Assembly: GCF_002865645.1 (NCBI RefSeq) | Contig: NW_020194589.1 | Coordinates: 790,812-854,811 of the forward strand | Direction of reading: 5' to 3' | From: Hyaloscypha bicolor E | Lineage: Eukaryota; Ascomycota; Leotiomycetes; Helotiales; Hyaloscyphaceae | DNA: 64,000 nucleotides | Shown here: positions 54,861-64,000 of the stretch, one piece after another | Layout of the letters: each line of letters starts with the position of its first letter | How positions within the stretch are numbered: the first letter of the stretch is position 1 | Notes under the pieces: model-generated | Told to the model about the DNA's origin: nothing | The model's input: the letters and a program-made list of their open reading frames with translations, nothing else | Database searches by the model: none | Program-made: the position numbers and the translations under genes

Positions 54861-56257
54861 GAAGCTACGCCCCAATCGAGAATGTGTTTATTGCGCGATG
54901 ACTGCGTCCCACTGAGTGGATCCTTTTCTGATATCCATCCATCAACCTGACACGCCCGATGGAAAACTGTGCAACTTTGTTCTTCCTGCGAACAATCCGT
55001 CGCTTAGACTGGGCCGCAGCCATGTTCTTCCGCCATTTCCAGGGTCCACCCAAGGGGTCTGTTTCACAGCATCGGCTGCCGCTCTCACTGGCCACAGAGG
55101 ACGGGATGAAGCCCAAAAGTGGTGCAGACTAGAACAAGCTCTCAGAGAGATGGGGACAACCAAGACATCTGAAGGCGCAGAGATCTCCAACCTCAGATAA
55201 ACCTGAGGCGGAGCCGAAGCAATAGCCCTTTTTGCTTTTCGCCATGCATTCCATCCAAAGGCTCTTGAAATCTTTGCTCGAGGTGGCCTCTGTGCTTCAC
55301 CTTCAGAGTTTTACCAGCACCAATTCCTTTTGGCCATCCTACAAATTCTTCACAATCTGCAAATGAATGGGATGCTGAGCGACCTGTCGACCATTAAAGA
55401 TTGGCTGAGAACAACCTCTGAACAACTCCGTCCATTTGGAGTCGAGATGAGAATGCGTTCTGAGGGCGAGAAGCTGTTTCGACTTGACGCAGCAGACGAA
55501 GAAATTGCGAGCAGGCTTTGTAAGTCATTCCTCTCTCTCCATGTCTGAGCCGAAGCTGATGTGTGGAAAGGGAGTCACCACTGCTTTCTCTAGAAACTGG
55601 ACTTGCTTTGAACTCTCTTCATGAAGATGATTTAAAATTCGGTGCAGACCATTTGCTAGATGAGAACTATCAACTTCCCATTAGAGTAAGATTGCAATCA
55701 CTAATGCCCTCGCATCAGATACCATAAACCTTTTCCAGCAAGAGCCTCCTGAGAATGTAGACGATTGCATGGACTGGGAAGCTTCAGACAGCCTTCCTGC
55801 GAGACTTCAACTCCACCGAGCCAAATGACTCGATGGAACGAGACTGAACTTCTCGAAGCCTCGAAGAGGAAGACTCGTCTCTTCGGCATGAACGGCATCA
55901 TGGTGGTATGGTGGATGCACTACCTACAACTCCGCCCCGGGTGGCCGATTGTGGTCAAAGATATCCACCCAGCCCTCCTCCAATCAACCGTCGACGATCC
56001 CACCACCAAAATGGTGGGACAATGCTTTCCCCTCAACCATCTCTTAACCTTTGGTAATCATTTCGCAACCTCCACTGATCAAGTGGGATTTGCTCTCTGT
56101 CTCGCAACACGCTCGTGTCGTCCGCCAAATCGAACTCCTCGACAGGCACCTGTGGCAGATCACTACGAGCACCAGACTTCTGAGAGGAGCCCTTTGTTTT
56201 CGAGCATGCTTTTTGAACATTACCTTTGTCGTGGAAGCATTCGGTTATTCTATGTAA
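54861..56257 (+). pseudogene. decayed multi-exon gene of unknown family
   Basis: One reading frame stays coding-like from about 54868 to a GTAAGT donor at 55517. Stretches such as LCNFVLPANNPSLRLGRSHV, GHRGRDEAQKWCRLEQAL and ALEIFARGGLCASPSEFYQH have the composition of real protein. It is broken by TGA near 54898 and by TAA and TGA at 55198..55206. All three are changes that C-to-T mutation of CAA or CGA would produce. Further coding-like pieces are ALNSLHEDDLKFGADHLLDE (about 55602), TRLFGMNGIMVVWWMHYLQL (about 55880) and WDLLSVSQHARVVRQIELLD (about 56089). I cannot name the family. A functional gene with several unusual introns is possible but less likely. Confidence 0.45.
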
Positions 56258-58153
56258 GATCTTACTCGTACTGATCATGATGTGCTGCGGCACACGAACT
56301 TGTTGGATTTCTTTCATTGAGCACGCCCCGGCTTTAGGCATAGGGCTCGTTGTATTATCTTGAGTAACAGAGGGAAGATGGATTATTTGATTGCAAACGC
56401 GCTTGCTGTATGAGCTGGGCGCGTTTCAGTATTACTAGAATTTGAGAAGGGTTTTCTTGGCACGGGAGGCATCACGAGAGAAGTAGGAACGCACTGTGGA
56501 TACTTTAGCTAAGCAGCGCGGGTGCTTCGGGAAAATGCAAACTTTAGGTAGAAAAGAGCGCACAAGCAACATGCAATAAAGTTATGTACCTAGTTGGCCA
56601 TCATCCTATTTTTGTGAAGTACTGAATTTTGTGGAACATGTGAGCATGTCTCCCAGCGCCACTACCCCTTTCCAGGATGTTTAAGCATACTGCGCCTCAT
56701 TGGCCATTTGCCGAGTGCCCCACTTCCCCTTTCTCTGTCGTTTAGATTCCTTTCTGAGGAACAAATTAGAACCAGATGTGTTCACATCGAAATGTCAGCA
56801 TGAGCATTTTTCATGTTACATTTTTGGATCTGAGCTGTTGCCGCTTTAGCCTGAACGGTGAGTGAGCAAGGTGACGCCTTTGGTAAACACTCCTGAGCAA
56901 GGCCTTAACCCAACCAAAGTCAATTTAACCATACACAAAAAAGCCATTTTAGCGCCTGGAGAAGAAATCTGGCCATAAAGTAGTGTTCGGCAAATCTCAC
57001 CGCCATCAGTCGGCAGGTCCTCCTTAAGAGTTGGTCACGTGGGATAGAGAAGATGCTCAGAAGACGTTCCAGTCCACGAGCATCAACTTATTGCTACTTC
57101 GAGTGTGAGACAGAAGATGATAATCCCGCCAGAAAAATTCACTTGCGAGGCCCCCTGCTGTCCAAAGTCATACACATAGCCTGAGTTCGGATTAATTGAC
57201 GACTCACGGGCTGGCATCACGACCTAGTCTGGCACGCTACATGCATGGAACAACACTACGGCTGCTTGTCCTTCCAAATTCACCCAATTCGCCCGCCCGT
57301 GGTGTTCCAGAAGACTTAGAGAATGCTTCCATTCCCATGAAATAAATCCGTAGTTGGGGAAGACACAAGATACTCCCGCCACCACCACACCTCAAAGTAC
57401 TGACCTAGGAGCACTTTTGTGATATCGAAGATCAAAACCGTTTCTGTTTGACTGCAGAAAGCATCCACAAGTTCGAGAATGTGCGACCCCAAAGGGAGAC
57501 TGGCTTAATCCACGTAGCAGCTTTTCCTCTTCTGTCCATCTCGAAGAGGTGTAGACGGGATTGCAAAGGAAGAATAACTAACTGCGCATGGAACAATGTC
57601 GACTCTCTCTTCCATTCTCTCTTATTAGAAAGCTTCTCGAGTTGGGTAATGGTATGATCATATTTTTTCAAGTGCGAAATCAACTCAGAGATAACCAGCA
57701 GTAACCAATTTCCGAAACCGGGCAAATTCTGTACCAAAGACAAGTCCCTTAATCCCAAAAATTGCGAAAGATCCTTGAGCATAACTTCGTAATACCCAGC
57801 ATGATAATCGGTCCTTGAAAAGAGAGAACAAGTTTTGAGATGTCTCGACCGTCACAGAAAAGTGCCCCAAGCTCCACACCCTTGGGCCATATCAGTGCCC
57901 GTTCTACCTTCACACCATACAATTTTCCGCTTGGTTCGTTTCTTTCAAGATAAAATAGGCTCATTCACGGTGCAGCGCCTAGAGATGATTGGATGGGAGG
58001 GCGCCAGTAACTCCCCCTACCACTTCCAGATGAGATCAGAGCTGTTGATTGTTGATCATTTCTCCACTCGGAAGATCTGGTAAGCTGCAATCAGTTAGCA
58101 ACTTGATAGCTACAATATATAAGATATCCTTTTGTTTACGCGGATCGTCCCGC
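56258..58153. other. 1.9-kb gene-poor interval
   Basis: No gene supported. Short frames at 57432-58243 lack domains and splice structure. It separates the decayed gene from the 3' end of the NACHT-ankyrin gene. Confidence 0.45.
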
Positions 58154-61100
58154 CTAGCTCTCCATCTCCTCTCGGCGCCGCCTTACTTCCATCCGCACTA
58201 TGGCATTTACTCTTTCTGTACAACCAATGTCAGCCCCACCTAACCCCTCGATTTTTTTCAGGGTGTCCAACTTGAAAATCAGACCATCGGTCGTCTCCGT
58301 CCACTCGCGCGAGTGTCTAGCGAGTAGCATTAATACCAAATTCGCCTGACGGCTTCTGCACGCAAGATCCAAAGCCCGTACTCTCTGAGACTCATCAGCT
58401 TTGAAAAGTGCTCTGTAATTAAGCAACAGCTTCACAATCTCATCATGCCCACACTGAATAGCCCATAGCAAGGCTGACATTCCATCTTTGTCTTTATCTG
58501 CAGTCTTTGCACCAGCAGCAAGAAGGTATCGAACAATTTCAGTCTTTCCGCACCGCGTGGCGATTGTGATAAGGTAGGAGTTTTCTCTGGCTTCTTCCGT
58601 GTCATAAGGACCCCATGATTCACTTGACGTGAGATTCAACGCTGCCTCGACTAGACGGCGGACAATTTGGTGGTTCTTGGAGTTGATGTGTGCTAAGAGC
58701 GAAGGACGTGGATCAACTCCGGCCTCTAATAGGACGCTAACAACCTTTGAATGCCCGACTTTGGCTGCTTGGTACAAGGGACATTGATCCAGGCTTGGAG
58801 GGCCCTCCAAGGTTGTCGACGCAGACAATAGCACTGCTACGATATCGTCATAACCACGAACTGCTGCAGCACAGAGGAGGGCTTGGAGAAGGTCATTTCC
58901 ATACGTCTCTAGATTGGGAAAATTTGCAGCTCCTCGTGAATTGCTTTGAAGTAGGTCCCCTGCTGGGCCACTGAACTGATCAACCTCGGCGCCTTTATCT
59001 AACAAAAGTTGTACGGTTTTTAGGTGGCCGTTTGCCACAGCAATGAACATTAGTGAAGGCGTCATATGCCCCCTGAAGAGTGATTTTTTAGCCTCGATGA
59101 CATTCATCTGGCTGTTATTATCCACAAACATGTCAACAAACACGTCGATAAACATTGTAGCAACCCCGTTGTGGCCAAGAGAAATTGCAAGTCGAAGACA
59201 AAAATCGATAATATTAGATGGTTTCTGAAAAGTGAAGGATCTTTTGACGGCGTACACGAGATCCACGGATAGCTGCCTGCTGGTGATAGCGCAGAAGCTC
59301 AATCTCAGACTCTGTCAGCCACAATTGGGTATCGGAGTTCGAAGTAGTATGTGTTCCCAGTCCGTCAAGCTCAAACTTTTTCAATTCGTATTGGGCACCG
59401 GAAATCGAAGTACTACTGTATGTGTTTCGAGGTTCTCCACTTGCACGGGAGATGTAATGTTAATGTCGCTGTAATCAACCAGGGTCCGAACAACTTCGAC
59501 ATTTCCGCACCTGACGGCGATCTCAAGAGCCGAGCCGCCTTCAGGGCCCTCATCCAGAGGATCACCACCATTCTCCAGCAACAACAGAACGATTTCGCGA
59601 GCGCCTTCCTGGGTAGATTTCCTCAGTGCTGAATTCTTGGCCTCGATATCCTGGGGCGATGCTTCGGCTGATTGCATGACCATGAGTAGGCCTTCTACCA
59701 CTGCTCCGTTACCATTCCCCGCTGCATCAACCAAGGCTTTTCTTAGATACGTCCGAAAACCGGGGCCTACTGGTGGCTCCCCGAGCCCCCAAAGAGAACG
59801 AGTCATCTTTACGATGTTTACGTGGCCGCGGAGCGCAGCCATTGCCCCAGAAGAGAAATAGTAGCCATCATGTTCGAGGAAAAGTTCCAAAAAGGGGGCG
59901 AACGAGTCCACGATATCTGCAACCAGTTTCTCCTGGCCATGCATTGATGCTTCGAAAAGCAAGTGTCCCAAAATTATGTCCTCTAAGCTGCGAGAGGAAC
60001 CCACCCCGGAGCTAGTCGGCTGTCCCAATGATCCATGTACTGACAAGAGGCCAGATTTCAATCCAGTGAGAAGGTTCCCGTTTCCTTGACGGCAAGCACT
60101 TAAGACCTTGGAGTACAGCCACAGATAGGCTCTTTCAATAGTCTCGGGAATGCTTTCCGAATCGGTTGGGATCATTTCCAATGTTTTCCTGTCCAGTACT
60201 GATTTGTATGGCCCTAAGCCATGCAGCTTTACTCCTGCACGATTCATAAGATAGACCCCAGGATTATCATCTGTAAGTACTGCTAATAGCAGCAGATGTT
60301 GAGCTTTAATGGCCCATCCCGCCTGAGCAATAAGCCATAGTTCCTTGTTTTGAATGCTTTTATGCTTCCATGGAAAGACGTTGAAGAGGAGATTTTTGTG
60401 GAGGATCAATGTATGGAATAATTGGTATGTCCTGGAGGCTTTATCCATGTGATGATCCAAACAGGTACTGTGAGGAAGCCAGTTGTTAGAGATATACTCT
60501 AAGATTCGAAATTTCTGAAGGAGATGCTCGTTGGGTGCTCTCGTGTTGACATATCTTCGATAGTCGATCTGTTTTGGCGTTGCTGAAGGTCCTCCCCTGA
60601 AGTAATCCCATACTTTAACGACACTATTCGCCAAATAATCATCAGGAACGATCGAGAAGCTAGAAACCATTTCTTGTATTAACTTCATGTCATTGTTTGT
60701 AGCGTCCAAGTACTTCGAAACCTGTGATTCGAAGTCTGAAAAGCAAAGATAGGCAATGCAGACTTGTGCCACCGCGATGTTTGCCTCTTCCATTGTGAAA
60801 TGGATAGAGGATCCCAGGTCGTAAGGCTTGCCGAGGACATATTGCTGGACTGTGTAATGGGCAAGAGAGACATGCCGTGTCTCTTCGCTGATCACAACCA
60901 GGTTCCCGCAGGCACGAACGACTCGGAGAATCTGGGTTGGAATCTTGCTGCCGTCCCAATGTCGGTCCTCTATATCAAAAGCAATTGCCTCCCGAAGTTC
61001 ATCGATATAGAGTGGACGTTTGGCGCAGACAATCCATTGAAACATTCGCCGGACTAAATCTTCTCGCTGTTCGCCATTGATTCTTCCAAGGAGCCTGTCG

Positions 61101-62847
61101 TATGTCTCGCCAAGATCTTTGGGGAGGTTTTCTAGAATTCGTTTCACTTCACTATCGGTTTCCGCCGTACAAAGCTCGGCGAGTTGAAATTTGACCCATA
61201 GAAACATGCCCTTTGCGCCGTCCACAAGACAGTCGATAATAAGTTGCTCTAGATCCTCATCGCCCAGTACCAAGCTCCCGTCAGCCAGTAGACTTCGCAC
61301 CGAATGTGTAACATACACCTTGATGTCATCACTAATGGCAGTGGGAAGGACTTGGAGGCGATGCTTGACAACATGCGGGGGCGTCATGGCCGAGACATCA
61401 TCATCTCGACTGCAGAGTAGAAGTTTGATCGGTTTGGTACCTCCCCAGAGACTTTTGAACGCTTGGTTTATATTTTGTCGATCACAGTCCTTTACCTCAT
61501 CCAGCCCATCTAACACCATCGTAACAGAATCAAAGACTTCCTCGACTAATGTACCGAGAATTTGGAGAACATCGCGAAGCTCGGGCGATTTATTTCCGTT
61601 GCCGTAGCATTTCACAATCAATTTTTCCACGGAGGAAGGAATTGGAACATGCTGAAGAAGGCCCTTAGCCAGCGATGCAAAGATGTTGATGGGTTCAAGA
61701 GTTCTTTTGTCTGCATAGTCACAATAGTAATGCGTGACAGCGGAACTTGTTGTTGACTTTGGGAGAGTGTCGATGATAGCTGATGCTAGAACCGACTTCC
61801 CGCATCCGGCTTACCAGAACTTGTCATTTATAGCTCACAATTTGGGGAATAGAGGTACTTACGTATCCCATGGCAACACAGTGCTGCCGAATCTGGACAG
61901 TGCAACCAGTTCTGATATTCGGGTGACGCAAGCGCCCACAAGCATGTACCTTCATGGCGCATGGATCCTAGGGCGCGGTGCCTATAGCCGTCATCAACTC
62001 CTGACAGAAACCCTAAGAGTTGAACGCGTCGGTTTGCTATTTGATCAGAATTAGCGCTAGATAACTTATTCTTCTGGCTCCGACTAACCTTTCTCCTCCC
62101 TTTCCTGCAGTTCTTTATTTGCAAGAATTATTGCTCTTGCCTCCTTTGCTTCAATCATATGGCAAATCTCGGCTTCCTTCTCTACGGTCTCTTTATGGTC
62201 ACGGAACTTCTGGATAGCTTCTTCGAGCTCCGTGTCGAGCTCCAATGGCTTCAAAATTCGCTTCAAGGCTGACACTTTCTGCTCTTTTAGAGCAATCCGA
62301 AATTTAGTACAAAGGTCAATGATGTCGAGATAAGCGTTGGATAGGGCTTGCGTTAGCCTTTGATGTTTCTTTGAGTCAAATAACCTCTGATAGTCGCCTC
62401 AATTAGGTCAGTATTCATCTATCCAAGCCATTATTTGAACTTACGAAATCTCGGTAGCAAATCGCCGATCCTGCCAAACATCTCAACAGCTTGTGCGTAG
62501 AACTTTGTGTATTTCTTCGCCATAGCAAGAAATACTCTGATACTTCCCCATATCGGAGCTAGATACAGTGGGGCCATGTTTGTGAAAGTATCTAAGGCCT
62601 TCCCATAGTCTTCGACAGCAACCACCAATGGTCTCATCTTTTGAACCAGAGATTGGGCTTTACTGCTGGTCCTGTCTTCCCGCTCGCAGTTGCTAGCAGT
62701 GTAATATAGGTTCTCAAGACTTGCCGAATCGAAGAGTCTCTTCTCGCTTTCAGATAGATCAGCTGTGAAGCGATTTCTAGCGATCACCCAAGGGTCATCG
62801 GGATCGTCCAGGCTGGGAGCCTTCTGCGTCGCAAGCGTGCCTGGCAT
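58154..62847 (-). CDS. NACHT-ankyrin (NLR-like) receptor, 1478 aa
   Basis: A fungal STAND receptor of the kind used in non-self recognition and cell death. Five exons rebuilt by hand: 62847..62445, 62397..62089, 62036..61863, 61809..59417 and 59311..58154; all introns are GT-AG and the joined frame is open throughout. Residues 1-135 form an N-terminal helical domain (DPWVIARNRFTADLSESEKR, PLVVAVEDYGKALDTF, APIWGSIRVFLAMAKKYTKF) like those annotated DUF7708 in fungal NLRs. A coiled linker follows, then the P-loop GIPGCGKS near residue 297, a Walker B-like VTMVLDGLDEV near 390 and the sensor-like LLLCSRDD. Ankyrin repeats cover roughly 900-1440 (HLKTVQLLLDKGAEVDQ, GKTEIVRYLLAAGAK, GHDEIVKLLL). 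The 59312..59416 intron removes the stop at 59381..59383, so this is one gene rather than two. Confidence 0.9.
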
Positions 62848-63339
62848 TTCGCTGTGGGGTTTCGCACACCTGTGTAGAGGAACATACTAAGATCTCGAAA
62901 AATCTCGAAAGATTGAATCGAAATAGAAGAATATTAATGCAGAATTGAGCGGGGTTTGATTGTGAGGCTGTGGGCAGGTCTGGCGTGGGGCTGAGTGGCG
63001 CCACTCAAACAAGAAATTCTGTTGGGTGGACTCCATCAACGCCAACTTAATTCTGCTACACTCCACGGGAATCCGACAATTAAATACACGAAAATTTCAA
63101 GTAACTTTGAGAAAAGAGGTACTATGTCTTCAGGAACTTGAAGCTTAATATCCCGGCTTTCTAGGTAATCTTACTTTGACAGCCGTAGGCCAAAAGTATT
63201 ATCTTTTCCAAGTTCTTTAGGTAGTGAGCAGTTGACTTTTATATTTTTGCAACCAAGCATTTATTAGAAGGCTGCAAGCACTTCAACGTGAATGCGCATT
63301 TGTTTCACAGTAACACGATTAATCTGTCTCTAGAGACAT
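62848..63339. other. promoter side of the NACHT-ankyrin gene
   Basis: No gene supported. Base composition falls steadily towards the AT-rich block to the right. Confidence 0.4.
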
Positions 63340-64000
63340 ATGTATTAGAAATAGGTTCCTAAGGTTTATAATAAAGACTAAGCTATAAATTAGCTTTTCA
63401 TATAATATATTAGTAATTAAATTAATAATATTTATTATATATACTTTTTTCGTTTTCTATTTTCTATTTTATAATCTTTAGCTATTATAAGTATTATATA
63501 AATATATTATATATAAGCTTTCTTTAAGCAAGTTTTATTTCCCTAAAATATAACTCTTATAAGTACTCTTATACGTAATAAAAGCTTAATACTTATTTCT
63601 TCTATTTTACTTTTATAAATTAAATATTAATAATAGCTAATATATAAGTTTAAATATAACTTTCTTATATAAATATATTATATAATTATCTTTTATATAC
63701 TTGTTATTACAGGTATTATTCTCTAAATATCTCTTTATTTAAGTTTCTTAATTCCTTTATTTATTTAATATATTTCTTATATTATTATTATATTAAGCTT
63801 ATAACTAGAAACTAACTAGTTATTTTTTAAGAATTAATACTTTATATACAAGTATAATTAAGGGCTTTCTTATCTTTTATATATTAATTATACTTATAAT
63901 TATCTAAGAAATATATTAGATTTTAGTTATAAATTTATATTTATCTTAAAACTATTATTTTATATTATTATAAATTTCTTTCTATTAATTTATTACTATT
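63340..64000. repeat. very AT-rich block, probably RIP-mutated repeat DNA
   Basis: About 660 bp, running off the window end, consist almost entirely of A and T in short TA-rich runs, with no open frame. In ascomycetes such blocks are typically transposons destroyed by repeat-induced point mutation. The element cannot be identified. Confidence 0.7.

Noticed and set aside
1..64000. tRNA, rRNA and CRISPR features
   Set aside because: No sequence with the required tRNA arms or rRNA signatures was recognised by eye, and CRISPR arrays are not expected in a fungal nuclear genome. A tRNAscan-SE run would be decisive for tRNAs.

Overview
The window looks like the nuclear genome of a filamentous ascomycete, probably a leotiomycete-type fungus (the class is an inference). 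The evidence is: genes split by 45-105 bp GT-AG introns with CTRAY branch points, Pth11-type CFEM receptors, HET-domain and NACHT-ankyrin proteins, Mgm1, Zrg17, Ebp2, Dug3 and Rax1 orthologues, and AT-rich blocks that look like repeat-induced point mutation (RIP). About 20 protein genes are supported, on both strands. There are no operons. I could not identify any rRNA or tRNA gene.

Region by region. 0.9-4.7 kb: an MDR-family oxidoreductase and a CFEM-rhodopsin (Pth11-like) receptor, both on the minus strand. 5.3-12.9 kb: a transposon-rich accessory tract. It holds a 494-bp TIR element with TAA target duplications, a HET-domain gene broken by a 525-bp TIR element (GGTC duplications) and by a nonsense codon, and a 681-bp TA-flanked fold-back element. 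12.9-18.8 kb: a secreted GH30 glycosidase and a six-exon copper amine oxidase. 19.6-22.0 kb: an eight-cysteine CFEM-like surface protein and a decayed CFEM/TM gene. 25.0-26.5 kb: an RGS/transmembrane protein of the Rax1 type. 27.2-40.9 kb: an accessory cluster described below. 41.3-54.5 kb: a compact housekeeping block (Dug3, Mgm1, Zrg17, two conserved unknowns, Ebp2). 54.8-56.3 kb: a decayed unknown gene. 58.1-62.8 kb: an intact-looking 1478-residue NACHT-ankyrin receptor. It is followed by an extremely AT-rich end of the window.

The most unusual part is 27.2-40.9 kb. Four neighbouring genes (29.3, 36.2, 37.5 and 38.7 kb) share a module I cannot assign to any named family. It starts with a [LMV]-[TS]-F-x-[EKQ]-W motif, continues with a D...Y..YL...F block, and in three copies ends with a second W-rich motif (FKEW..R...WY in its best form). 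The largest member (717 aa) carries two clear copies and one weak copy, fused behind a short Cys-rich N-terminus starting Met-Cys. Two small multi-exon genes just upstream (27.3 and 27.9 kb) also start Met-Cys and carry a CGH zinc-knuckle-like motif. A 716-aa membrane protein with its own Cys-rich block lies between. The fusion hints that the Cys-rich and FxEW modules work together, but their function is unknown.

The HET and NACHT-ankyrin genes are the kind used in fungal self/non-self recognition. Their positions beside transposons and AT-rich DNA fit fast-evolving accessory sequence. The 41-54 kb block looks like conserved core.
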